Of a stretch of 64,000 nt of DNA, positions 46,479 through 54,429 are shown one piece after another. The position numbers and the translations under genes are program-made. Position 1 is the first letter of the stretch. Each line of letters begins with the position of its first letter. The notes under the pieces are model-generated. The model had not been told where the DNA came from. It saw only the letters and a program-made list of their open reading frames with translations, and did no database searches. Source of the stretch: Jiangella asiatica (GTDB taxonomy: Bacteria; Actinomycetota; Actinomycetes; Jiangellales; Jiangellaceae); the NCBI RefSeq assembly GCF_004349065.1, contig NZ_SMKZ01000002.1:124001-188000 (forward strand). Reading direction: 5' to 3'.

Positions 46479-47577
46479 CCTGAAGAGCGAGCCGGTCGCG
46501 GGTGAGCCCGTCGGCGACGACGATCCGCCGGGGAGATCTCTTCGCCGGCATCTGACGCCCGGGCGCATCGGCCTGGGCGTCTATCTCGTGGTCCTGGTCG
46601 GCTACAGCGGCGTCGAGGGCATTCCGATGGACCGGGTCGGCCAGACCGGCTGGATCATCATCGGGATGGTCGCCGCCAAGATCGGCCGGCCGTGGCGCGA
46701 GCACCTGCGCACGGTCCTGGACTGGCTGCCGCTGCTGGCCGCCCTCATTCTCTACGACCACACCCGTGGCATCGCCGACACACTGGGCATGCCGTTGCAC
46801 GTGGGCGACCTCGCCGACCTGGAGAGGTGGCTGTTCGGCGGCACCGTCCCCACGGTCTGGCTCCAGGAGCAGTTCTTCCAGTCGAGCGTGCGCTGGTGGG
46901 ATGTCGGCATTGCCATCGTCTACTTCAGCCACTTCGTGGTGCCGTGGGCGCTGGCCGCGTGGTTCTACATGTGGTCCCGGCAGCGGTGGGTGTCCTACAT
47001 CCGCCGGGTGCTGCTGCTGACCTACACCGGGCTGCTCACGTACGTGCTGCTTCCGGCCGCGCCGCCGTGGTTCGCGGCCGCGCGCACCGGCGACATCGAG
47101 GATCCGGTGTACCGGCTGGTCGGTCGCGGCTGGAACGAGCTGGGCCTGCGCAGTGCAGACGTCTGGCTGTCCGACGCCCAGGGCGGTGCCAACGAGGTCG
47201 CGGCGCTGCCGTCGCTGCACGCCGGCTTCGCGATGCTCGTCGCGGTGACGCTGTGGCCGCTGGCGCGGCACTGGGCGCTGCGGGTCCTCGTGGCCGCCTT
47301 CCCACTCGCGATGGCGTTCACGCTGGTCTACGGCGGCGAGCACTACGTCGTCGACGTCCTCATGGGCTGGCTGTACGTGGCCGCCGTCATGGTGCTGGCG
47401 CACCTGTGGGAGCGCTGGCGGGCGGCCCGCACCCCGGCCCCGGTCGCGGAGGCCACGATCACCGTCGTCGACGCGGCGATCCCCGTCAGCGACGCGGCGG
47501 TCGTCGAGACGCCGGCACCGACGGGCGGGCCGGCGGTGACGGACCACGAAGCAGTGAAAGGAAGGCAACAGGCATGA
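46471..47577 (+). CDS. PAP2-type membrane phosphatase/inositolphosphotransferase-like
   Basis: The 368-residue protein has about six membrane helices. The PAP2 catalytic motifs are [15 protein letters not shown] (motif 2 Ser-His) and [16 protein letters not shown] (motif 3 His-Asp). The layout with a long first half and these motifs near the end resembles the AUR1/inositol phosphorylceramide-synthase-like group found in actinobacteria. It ends in a soluble acidic tail ([18 protein letters not shown]). It probably acts on a lipid phosphate at the membrane. It overlaps murA by 8 bp and the next gene by 4 bp. Confidence 0.85.
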   Translation: MTDLKSEPVAGEPVGDDDPPGRSLRRHLTPGRIGLGVYLVVLVGYSGVEGIPMDRVGQTGWIIIGMVAAKIGRPWREHLRTVLDWLPLLAALILYDHTRGIADTLGMPLHVGDLADLERWLFGGTVPTVWLQEQFFQSSVRWWDVGIAIVYFSHFVVPWALAAWFYMWSRQRWVSYIRRVLLLTYTGLLTYVLLPAAPPWFAAARTGDIEDPVYRLVGRGWNELGLRSADVWLSDAQGGANEVAALPSLHAGFAMLVAVTLWPLARHWALRVLVAAFPLAMAFTLVYGGEHYVVDVLMGWLYVAAVMVLAHLWERWRAARTPAPVAEATITVVDAAIPVSDAAVVETPAPTGGPAVTDHEAVKGRQQA

Positions 47578-48422
47578 CGCGCAGGGTGGCAGTCATCGGC
47601 GCCGGGCTGATGGGGTCCGGCATCGCCCAGGTGGCGGCGGTCGGCGGGTGGGACGTCGTACTGCGCGACCTCGACGACGACGCCGTCGCGCGCGGCCGGG
47701 CGGCCATCGAGACCAGCACCGCGAAGTTCGTCGAGAAGGGCCGTCTGTCCGAAAGCGACCGCGAGGCCGCGCTGGGCCGCATCACCACCACGACCGCCCT
47801 CGACGCGGCCGCGGACGCCGACGTCGTCGTCGAGGCCGTCTTCGAGAATGTCGACGTCAAGCGGGAGCTCTTCACCGAGCTGGACCGCGTCTGCCGCGAC
47901 GGCGCCGTGCTGGCCACCAACACCAGCGCCATCCCGATCACCAAGATCGCCGCGGCCACCCGCCGTCCGGAGGACGTCGTCGGCACCCACTTCTTCTCAC
48001 CGGTGCCCATGATGGCGCTGTGCGAGCTGGTCCGCGGGCAGCACACCTCGGACCAGACGCTCGCCACGGCCCGCGAGTTCGCCGAGTCCGCCGGCAAGAC
48101 GTGCATCGTCGTCAACCGCGACGTCGCCGGGTTCGTCACGACGCGGCTCATCAGCGCGCTCGTGGTCGAAGCGGTCAAGCTGCACGAGTCCGGCGTGGCC
48201 ACCGCCGAGGACATCGACATCGCTTGCAAGCTCGGCTTCGGCCACGCAATGGGCCCGCTGGCCACCACCGACCTCACCGGCGTCGACGTCCTGCACCATG
48301 CCACCGCCAACATCTGGGACGAGACCGCCGACCCGAAGTTCTTCCCGCCCGAGCTCCTGCGCCGCATGGTCGACGCCGGCCAGCTCGGCCGCAAGACCGG
48401 GCGTGGCTTCTACGAGTACTGA
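47574..48422 (+). CDS. 3-hydroxyacyl-CoA (3-hydroxybutyryl-CoA) dehydrogenase
   Basis: The 282-residue protein has the NAD-binding VAVIGAGLMGSGIAQVAA, the DADVVVEAVFEN strand, NTSAIPITKIA, catalytic His in GTHFFSPVPMM, and the C-terminal domain signature VNRDVAGFVTTRLISAL and LGFGHAMGPLATTDLTG. It ends RKTGRGFYEY, as 3-hydroxybutyryl-CoA dehydrogenases do. It oxidises 3-hydroxyacyl-CoA with NAD+ in butyrate or fatty-acid metabolism. It overlaps the PAP2 gene by 4 bp and is the last gene of the rightward block. Confidence 0.93.
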   Translation: MTRRVAVIGAGLMGSGIAQVAAVGGWDVVLRDLDDDAVARGRAAIETSTAKFVEKGRLSESDREAALGRITTTTALDAAADADVVVEAVFENVDVKRELFTELDRVCRDGAVLATNTSAIPITKIAAATRRPEDVVGTHFFSPVPMMALCELVRGQHTSDQTLATAREFAESAGKTCIVVNRDVAGFVTTRLISALVVEAVKLHESGVATAEDIDIACKLGFGHAMGPLATTDLTGVDVLHHATANIWDETADPKFFPPELLRRMVDAGQLGRKTGRGFYEY

Positions 48423-48479
48423 CGGTGCGGTCGACGCCGATCGCGCGCGGAGGCGGCGCCCACGGACACGAACGATCAG

Positions 48480-48510
48480 GTGACGACGCGGCCGGCGCCG
48501 GAGGCGTCAC
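48480..48510. terminator. Possible bidirectional terminator
   Basis: GTGACG (48480-48485) pairs with CGTCAC (48505-48510), with a CCGGCGCCGG palindrome inside, between two convergent genes. It overlaps the last codons of the ROK gene. Confidence 0.35.
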
Positions 48511-49685
48511 GAAGTAGTGGGGCGGCGCCATGTCCCGTTGCCGCGCCGGGTCGACGCCGGTTCGATGGCGGTGCCGGTTCCGGTCGTGGTCGCGCGGCGG
48601 GTGTTGCGGCGCACGGACGCGGAGTGAGTGAGCTCCTCGCGCCGGCGCGGCAGCAGCAGCCGGGTCGTCACCAGCTTGGCCCGGTCGCGGCGGCGTGAGC
48701 GCTCGCGCCGGGCGAGGTCGGCGGCGCCGATGAGGCCGGCCTCGTTGCCCAGGGCCGCCCGAACCACCGTCGCCTCGGGCCGGAACCCACGGCCGGTGAG
48801 CGTTCGGCGAAACGACGTGCGCGCCGGCTCCAGCAGCAGGTCGCCGACGTCGGACACGCCGCCGCCGATGACGAACAGGCCGGGGTCGAACGCCGCGGCG
48901 AGGTTGGCCAGGCCGACCCCGAGCCACTGCCCGATGTCCTCCAACAACTCCAGCGCGGCCGGGTCGCCCTGCGCGGCCAGCGCGCTGACCATCGGGCCGG
49001 TGATGCGCCGCGGGTCGCCCTGGCAGGCTTCCGCGATCCGGTAGGCGACCGGCGAGTCGTTGACGACGAGCTCCCGGGCCTCGCGGACCAGGACGTTGCC
49101 GCTGGCGTACTGCTCCCAGCAGCCGCGGTTGCCGCACTCGCAGCGGTGCCCGCCGGGCACGATGACCATGTGCCCGAACTCGCCGGCCACGCCGAACCGG
49201 CCACGGTGCAGCACGCCGTCGAGCACCACGCCGCCGCCGATGCCGGTGCCGAGGTTCACGCACACCACGTGGGACTCGCCCTGGGCGGCGCCGAAGCGGC
49301 ACTCCGCCCACAGCGCGGCGTTGGCGTCGTTGTCGACGACGACGGGCAGGCGCACGCGCCGCTGGACGGCGTCGCGCAGCGGCTCGTTGCGCCAGGCCAG
49401 GTGGGGAGCGAAGAGCACGGAGGACTGAGTGCCGTCGACGAAGCCGGCCGCACCGATGCCGACCGCGAGCACGTGGTGCCGCGCACCCAGCTCGGCGACG
49501 ATGTCGGCGATGGTGTCCTCGACCTCGCGGGCGCTCTTGCTCTTGCTGGGTGTCTCGCGCCGGGTGCGGTCGATGATGTTCCCGTCGACGTCGACGACGC
49601 CGGCGGCCACCTTGGTGCCGCCGATGTCGATGCCGATGGTGGGCCGCAACGCCAGCCGGGAGACCCGCGTGCGCGTTGGAGACAT
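48507..49685 (-). CDS. ROK-family glucokinase
   Basis: The 392-residue protein has the N-terminal phosphate loop TIGIDIGGTKVAAGVVD, catalytic DNDANAALWAE, NLGTGIGGGVV, the ROK Zn motif HRCECGNRGCWEQYASG, and AAFDPGLFVIGGGVS. These are the features of the sugar kinase (glucokinase) branch, which lacks a helix-turn-helix; here the N-terminus also lacks one. The usual enzyme ends about 320; this one has a basic C-terminal tail of about 65 residues (SHRRDRAKL...RRNTRRATTT). It phosphorylates glucose for glycolysis. It lies downstream of the response regulator on the same strand. Confidence 0.9.
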   Translation of the reverse strand: MSPTRTRVSRLALRPTIGIDIGGTKVAAGVVDVDGNIIDRTRRETPSKSKSAREVEDTIADIVAELGARHHVLAVGIGAAGFVDGTQSSVLFAPHLAWRNEPLRDAVQRRVRLPVVVDNDANAALWAECRFGAAQGESHVVCVNLGTGIGGGVVLDGVLHRGRFGVAGEFGHMVIVPGGHRCECGNRGCWEQYASGNVLVREARELVVNDSPVAYRIAEACQGDPRRITGPMVSALAAQGDPAALELLEDIGQWLGVGLANLAAAFDPGLFVIGGGVSDVGDLLLEPARTSFRRTLTGRGFRPEATVVRAALGNEAGLIGAADLARRERSRRRDRAKLVTTRLLLPRRREELTHSASVRRNTRRATTTGTGTAIEPASTRRGNGTWRRPTTS

Positions 49686-49729
49686 CCCCCAAGTATGTCT
49701 GGGCGGGCTGTCGAGGGTGGCCGACGGGT

Positions 49730-50374
49730 TCAGCTCGGGCCGCCGGGCGGGTCGAGGATGCCCAGCCCGTACGCCGTCGTCACCGCGGCCGTGCGGTCGT
49801 CGACGTCGAGCTTGGCGAACACCCGCAGCAGGTGCGTCTTGACCGTCGCCTCTCCGATGTGCAGCCGCCGTCCGACCTCGGCGTTCGACAGCCCGGTGGC
49901 GACCGCCGCCAGCACCTCGCGCTCACGCGGCGTCAGCTGCGGGGCCGCCGGCGTGCGCATCCGCCGCACCAGCCGGGCCGCCACCGGCGGGGCGAGCACC
50001 GTCTCGCCTCGGTAGGCCGCCCGGACAGCCTCGGCCAGCTGCACCCGCGGGGTGTCCTTGAGCAGGTAACCGGTGGCGCCGGCCTCGACCGCGCGGACGA
50101 TGTCGGAGTCGGTGTCGTACGTGGTGAGCACGAGGATGCGGGCGTCGGGCCACTCGGCGACGATGCGCGCGGTGGCCTCGGCGCCGTCGAGCCGGGGCAT
50201 CCGCAGGTCCATGAGGATGACGTCGGGCCGCAGCTGGCGGGCCAGCGTGACCGCCTCGTCGCCGTCGCCGGCCTCGCCGACGACCTCGAGATCGTCCTCA
50301 GCGCCGAGCATCCCGGCCAGGCCCGTCCGCACGACCGGGTGGTCGTCGACCAGCAGCAGCCGCAACGTCGTCAC
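49730..50374 (-). CDS. NarL/LuxR-type response regulator
   Basis: The 214-residue protein is read from a GTG at 50374 (a start at 50395 adds 7 residues). It has a receiver domain (LRLLLVDDHPVVRTGL, phospho-acceptor Asp56 in DVILMDLRMP, the Thr in VLTTYDTD, Lys in LLKD) and a C-terminal LuxR helix-turn-helix (LTPREREVLAAVATGLSNAEVGRRLHIGEATVKTHLLRVFAKLDV). It is the likely partner of the histidine kinase at 50938-52149, from which it is separated by a pyridoxamine-oxidase-like gene. Its start lies inside that gene's 3' end. Confidence 0.93.
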   Translation of the reverse strand: MTTLRLLLVDDHPVVRTGLAGMLGAEDDLEVVGEAGDGDEAVTLARQLRPDVILMDLRMPRLDGAEATARIVAEWPDARILVLTTYDTDSDIVRAVEAGATGYLLKDTPRVQLAEAVRAAYRGETVLAPPVAARLVRRMRTPAAPQLTPREREVLAAVATGLSNAEVGRRLHIGEATVKTHLLRVFAKLDVDDRTAAVTTAYGLGILDPPGGPS

Positions 50375-50897
50375 GGGCGCCCACGCTACCGGCACGGCCG
50401 CTGTCAGCTCCCGTCACTGAGACCCGATGGTCCGTCGCGAGGCCGTGGAGCGCGCAGGGCTGCCGCGGCTCGCGCGGGCACAAGATCCACAGGTCCGAGG
50501 CCGTCGCCTGGTAGAGGCGGTACGGTGCCGGTCCGGTCACGTCCTGCCGGGTCAGCCGGGTGACGTCGCGGCCGTCGTCGCGGGGGTAGACGGTCAGCGC
50601 GCGGTCGACGTCGTCGCCGGACAGCTCACGCGCCTCACCGACCGCGTACACGGCGCGGCCGTGGTACGGCTCGACGGTGGAGTCGAAGACGACCAGGCTG
50701 ACCTGCGGACGTTCGGCCAGATGGCGGGAGTGGCGGGCGTCGACGGCGGAGGTCCAGCAGAACTCCCGATCGCCCGCCGGTGCGAAGTAGACCGGGGAGG
50801 TCCACGGCCGCCCGTCGGCGTCGACCGTCCCCAGGGTCAGGTAGAGGTTGGCATCGATGATGGATCGGGCGTGTGCCGCGAGGTCGTCGAGCGTCAT
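50298..50897 (-). CDS. Pyridoxamine 5'-phosphate oxidase-like FMN protein
   Basis: The 199-residue protein (ATG 50897) has a split-barrel FMN-binding fold: IIDANLYLTLGTVDADGRPWTSPVYFAP, SAVDARHSRHLAERPQVSLVVFD, RAVYAVGEARELSG, and a C-terminal DLWILCPREPRQPCAL. The substrate is unknown; the family includes flavin and F420-linked reductases. The last 35 or so residues (VTGADSGRAGSVGARDDVAAA...) do not look conserved and run 77 bp into the response regulator gene, so the natural stop may have been lost. It sits between a kinase and its regulator, an unusual place. Confidence 0.8.
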   Translation of the reverse strand: MTLDDLAAHARSIIDANLYLTLGTVDADGRPWTSPVYFAPAGDREFCWTSAVDARHSRHLAERPQVSLVVFDSTVEPYHGRAVYAVGEARELSGDDVDRALTVYPRDDGRDVTRLTRQDVTGPAPYRLYQATASDLWILCPREPRQPCALHGLATDHRVSVTGADSGRAGSVGARDDVAAAAGRRPPGRADGPGRDARR

Positions 50898-50937
50898 GGG
50901 CGCCACCCTCGCACGTGATGGCCCGGCGCGGGAGTCG

Positions 50938-52149
50938 TCACGCGACGGTGGCACGCACGGTGCTGCCGGCGCCCGGCGCGCTGATGACCTCCAGGCGGCC
51001 GCCGACCTGCTCGACCCGGGCCCGCATGCCGCGCAGGCCGTACCCGTCGCCCGCGGCGCGGACCGGCTCGAAGCCGCGCCCGTCGTCGACGACGGCGACC
51101 GTGGCGGCGCCGCCCGGGCCGGGCCGGAACCGCAGTGCGACGGTGACCCGGCTGGCCCCGGCGTGCTTGCGGACGTTCGTCAGCGCCTCCTGGGCGGTGC
51201 GGAGCAGGACCACCTCGACGTTGGGCTCCAGCGGCTGGGCCCGGCCGTCGACCTCGACTCTGACGTCGAGGCCGGTCTCGTCGGCGAACCGGGTGGCGAT
51301 CCGCTCGATCGCCTCCGGCAGCGAGGCGCCCTGCAGGCTCACCGGCGTCAGCGAGCTGACCAGCGCGCGGGCCTCGGCGAGGTTGTCACGGGCGGTGCGC
51401 TCCAGCAGTGCCAGCCGCTCGCGGGCGGCGGCCGGGTCGCGGTCCAGCGCTACCTCGACGGCCTGCGCCAGCGTCAGGATGCTGGTGAAGCCCTGGGCCA
51501 GGGTGTCGTGGATCTCGTGGGAGAGTCGCTGCCGCTCGGCCAGCACGCCGCGGGAGTGCTCCATCTCGGCCAGTTCGCTGCGGGTGCGTTCGAGCTCGTC
51601 GATCAGCGCCGCGCGCCTCTCGGCCTGGATGAACACGCTCGTGATGAACAGCCCCATGAGCAGGGAGAGCCCGATCTGCATGGCGACCTGCGGCGCGATG
51701 TCACGTACCGCGGCCAGCGTCCAGCCGTCGCGTGCGACCTCCACCAGCGCCAGGCCGACCATGCAGGCGAACGTCGCCGCGACTGCCCAGCGGGTGGACA
51801 GGAAGATCCAGATGTGTGGGATCAGCCCGAACAGCAGGAAGTAGGCCACGAAGATCTCGCTGCCGACGAGCACGTACAGGCCGGCCCAGCTGACGGTCAG
51901 CTGGATCGGCGTGCGCCAGTCGCGCTCTTCGGTCTCCAGCAGCCGGCGGCCGATCAGCAGGTAGACGACTGCCATGGTGGCGACCACCAGCAGCCCGATC
52001 AGACGGTTTCGGCTGGACAGGTCGTCGGAGCTGCCGATCATCAGGGCGAGCAGCCCCAACAGCCCGAGGTAGACGGCGTGGAAGCCTACCGCGGTGCGCT
52101 GCCAGAACGTGTCCAGGTCCGCGAGACTGCTGCTCGGCGCCGTGCCCAC
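50938..52149 (-). CDS. NarL-type sensor histidine kinase
   Basis: The 403-residue protein has about six membrane segments in residues 22-175. A coiled region (ELERTRSELAEMEHSRGVLAE) follows, then the HisKA_3 phospho-acceptor His211 in RLSHEIHDTLAQGF and an HATPase_c domain (RTAQEALTNVRKHA, VVDDGRGFEP, GYGLRGMRARVEQVGG). The GTG at 52149 is taken as start, 32 bp after the permease stop; it has no strong ribosome-binding site. The many membrane segments and short extracytoplasmic loops suggest it senses a membrane or envelope stress. It should phosphorylate the response regulator at 49730-50374, with which the ABC genes probably form an operon. Confidence 0.9.
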   Translation of the reverse strand: MGTAPSSSLADLDTFWQRTAVGFHAVYLGLLGLLALMIGSSDDLSSRNRLIGLLVVATMAVVYLLIGRRLLETEERDWRTPIQLTVSWAGLYVLVGSEIFVAYFLLFGLIPHIWIFLSTRWAVAATFACMVGLALVEVARDGWTLAAVRDIAPQVAMQIGLSLLMGLFITSVFIQAERRAALIDELERTRSELAEMEHSRGVLAERQRLSHEIHDTLAQGFTSILTLAQAVEVALDRDPAAARERLALLERTARDNLAEARALVSSLTPVSLQGASLPEAIERIATRFADETGLDVRVEVDGRAQPLEPNVEVVLLRTAQEALTNVRKHAGASRVTVALRFRPGPGGAATVAVVDDGRGFEPVRAAGDGYGLRGMRARVEQVGGRLEVISAPGAGSTVRATVA

Positions 52150-52181
52150 GGCCGCACCGGACGCCGTCGGGCCCGGCCCCG

Positions 52182-53036
52182 TCAGCCGTCGTCCCTCCGG
52201 CGCCACCGGAACGTCCGCACGCAGACGATCAGGCCCAGGATCAGCCACACCGCCAGGACCAGCGCGGTCGAGCCGTGCTGCCATGATCCGGACACCTCCA
52301 CGTCCTCGAAGTGGTCGGGCAGGAACACCGAGCGCATGCCCTGTGCCGTCCACTTCAGCGGGAACACCGACGCGATGTTCTGCAACCAGCTTGGCAGGTC
52401 GGTGTAGACGAAGAACACGCCGGAGATGAACTGCAGGATGATCAGTGGGCCGACGACGACGGCCGATGCGCTCTTCGCCGACCTCGGAACCGACGAGAAC
52501 GCGATGCCCAGCACGGTGCCCGCGGCCGTGCCCAGCGCGTAGCACCAGGCGAAGGTCAGCCAGCGGTCCGGCTCGGTGGGCAGCTCGGCACCGAATGCCA
52601 GCGCCGCGACGGCCAGCAGCAGCGCGATCTGCGCGACACCGACGACGAGGATCATGCCGATCTTGCCGAGGAAGTAGGCCATCGGCGGCATCGGGGTGCC
52701 GCGCAGCCGCTTGAGCGTGCCGTCCTCGCGCTCGATGGCCAGGCTCAGTGCCATGGTCTGGAAGCTCACCAGCGCGATGCCGGAGGCGACCATGCCGGGC
52801 AGGAAGTACTGCGCGAAGTCGATCGGTCCTTCGTCTGGCCCGATCTGTTCGCTGAAGGCCACCGCGAAGATCCCGAGCATGATGATCGGGAACAGGAACG
52901 AGAAGATGACGGAGTCCCGCTCGCGGAAGTACATCGCGATCTCGAGCCGGGTCCGGGCCGCGGCGATGCGCGGCGTGCTGGGTCGCGACGCCGTATGGGG
53001 GCGGCGGTCCGGCCCGGTGCGGATGAGGCTGCTCAT
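52182..53036 (-). CDS. ABC-2 type transporter permease
   Basis: The 284-residue membrane protein has the ABC2 layout: a cytoplasmic start (RTRLEIAMYFRERDSVIFSFLFPIIMLGIF), FLPGMVASGIALVSFQTMALSLAIEREDGTLKRLRGTPM, and further helices ending FPLKWTAQGMRSVFLPDHFE and a last helix with RTFRWRR. It forms the exporter with the ATPase encoded 4 bp upstream (ATGA overlap). The neighbouring two-component system suggests drug or peptide export under stress control. Confidence 0.92.
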   Translation of the reverse strand: MSSLIRTGPDRRPHTASRPSTPRIAAARTRLEIAMYFRERDSVIFSFLFPIIMLGIFAVAFSEQIGPDEGPIDFAQYFLPGMVASGIALVSFQTMALSLAIEREDGTLKRLRGTPMPPMAYFLGKIGMILVVGVAQIALLLAVAALAFGAELPTEPDRWLTFAWCYALGTAAGTVLGIAFSSVPRSAKSASAVVVGPLIILQFISGVFFVYTDLPSWLQNIASVFPLKWTAQGMRSVFLPDHFEDVEVSGSWQHGSTALVLAVWLILGLIVCVRTFRWRRRDDG

Positions 53037-53968
53037 GAGGGCACTGGCTCCTGCGGGTCGGCGGGCTGGATGGTGGATCGGGCGGTGGACGGCGAGGGGT
53101 GCGCCGACGCCGTCGTCGCCGCGCCGTCGATGAGCCGGAGGTAGACGTCCTCCAGCGTCGGCCGGGTGACGGTGAGCGCTGGCACCTCGGCGCCCAGCCG
53201 GGCGGACAGCTCGGCGACCAGGGCGGTCGGCTCGCTGGTGCGCGCGGTGCGCGGCACGCCGTCCTCCGTCCACCCCACGATCGCCTGGTCCTGGTCGCGG
53301 CCGCCGAGGCGGTCCGGCGTGTCGAGGGCGACGATCCGCCCGGCGGTGATGACGCCGAGGCGGTCGGCCAGGTGCTCGGCCTCGTCGAGGTAGTGCGTGG
53401 TGAGGATGATCGTGGTGCCGCCGTCGGCCAGCGAGGTGATGAGCGCCCAGAACTCCCGGCGCGCCTCGGGGTCGAAGCCGGTGGTGGGCTCGTCGAGGAA
53501 CAGCAGCGCCGGGTGGCCCAGGATGCCCAGCGCGACGTCGAGCCGCCGGCGCTGGCCGCCGGAGAGATGCCGGGCCCGGGTACGCCGCTTCTCGTCCAGC
53601 CCGACCGCGGCGATGACCTCGTCTGGGTCGCGGGCGCCCGGGTAGTAGCCGGCGAAGTGGCCGACCAGCTCCTCGACGGTGATCTCGTCGTGGCCGCCGG
53701 AGCTCTGCAGCACGATGCCGATGCGTTTGCGCCAACCGGCGCCGGCGCTTTGGGGGTCGTGTCCGAGGACGCTGACGTCGCCGGCGTCGCGGTGCCGGTA
53801 CCCCTCCAGGATCTCCACGGTGGTCGTCTTGCCAGCGCCGTTGGGGCCGAGCAGCGCGAACACCTCGCCGGTGCGGACGTCGAGGTCCAGCCCGTCGACG
53901 GCGGGCACACCGGCGTAGGACTTCCGCAGCCCGCGGACGCGAATGGCGGTGTCGGTCGGTTCGGTCAT
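53033..53968 (-). CDS. ABC transporter ATP-binding protein
   Basis: The 311-residue protein has Walker A GPNGAGKTT (41-49), Q-loop (VLQSSGGHDEIT), signature HLSGGQRRR, Walker B ALLFLDEPTTGFDP and the switch His in LTTHYLDEA. A C-terminal domain of the drug-export (DrrA) type follows. I start it at the ATG at 53968, which has GTGGAG 2-3 nt upstream. It powers the adjacent ABC-2 permease. Confidence 0.94.
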   Translation of the reverse strand: MTEPTDTAIRVRGLRKSYAGVPAVDGLDLDVRTGEVFALLGPNGAGKTTTVEILEGYRHRDAGDVSVLGHDPQSAGAGWRKRIGIVLQSSGGHDEITVEELVGHFAGYYPGARDPDEVIAAVGLDEKRRTRARHLSGGQRRRLDVALGILGHPALLFLDEPTTGFDPEARREFWALITSLADGGTTIILTTHYLDEAEHLADRLGVITAGRIVALDTPDRLGGRDQDQAIVGWTEDGVPRTARTSEPTALVAELSARLGAEVPALTVTRPTLEDVYLRLIDGAATTASAHPSPSTARSTIQPADPQEPVPS

Positions 53969-54023
53969 GGCTCCACGATCGGCCACCGGCCGGCCCGGGC
54001 GCGAGCGTCGCGTGGTGGGTGCC

Positions 54024-54092
54024 GGGGTCCACCGTCAGGTGGACCCCCTCAGACGCCGTGAGACGTCTAAGGCTCCTCAGAGGGAGCCTTAG
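54024..54092. promoter_or_regulatory. Twin perfect hairpins upstream of the ABC-kinase operon
   Basis: GGGGTCCACC-gtca-GGTGGACCCC (54024-54047) and CTAAGGCTCC-6nt-GGAGCCTTAG (54067-54092) are both perfect 10-bp inverted repeats, 19 bp apart, between the leftward ABC ATPase gene and a rightward small gene. They could be binding sites of the response regulator, or back-to-back transcript ends. Confidence 0.6.
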
Positions 54093-54188
54093 CCCGCCGA
54101 CGAGGCCGCAGGATGGGGCAGTCTCCCGATGTGTCACCCGCAGCCTCAGCACGATGCTCGTACCCAGAGAGAACGAGGAGTGGGAAAC

Positions 54189-54359
54189 ATGGGTGTCTAC
54201 GGGGACTACGCAGCATCGATCATCCACGACCAGCGGTCGAAGGACCTGCAGGCGGAGGTGCGGCAGGACCGGCTGGCCCGGTCCGGCCGCGACGACAAGG
54301 ACCGCTCGGACGGGCGCAAGGCGCGCCGGGCCACCGGTGCCCAGCCGCGGACGGCTTGA
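54189..54359 (+). CDS. Small charged hypothetical protein
   Basis: The 56-residue protein (MGVYGDYAASIIHDQRSKDLQAEVRQDRLAR) is highly charged, with alternating acidic/basic helical segments and an Arg-rich end. It contains no recognised domain. The start has a GAGTGGG sequence upstream. The TGA at 54357-54359 precedes the LuxR-type regulator by 70 bp, so co-transcription is possible. The helical pattern supports it being real, but no function is implied. Confidence 0.6.
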   Translation: MGVYGDYAASIIHDQRSKDLQAEVRQDRLARSGRDDKDRSDGRKARRATGAQPRTA

Positions 54360-54429
54360 GACGTCAGGCACGGGCGGCCACTCTGCCGGGAGACGAAATT
54401 CGATGGCGCTGTCGGTGCCTGGTGGCAGG

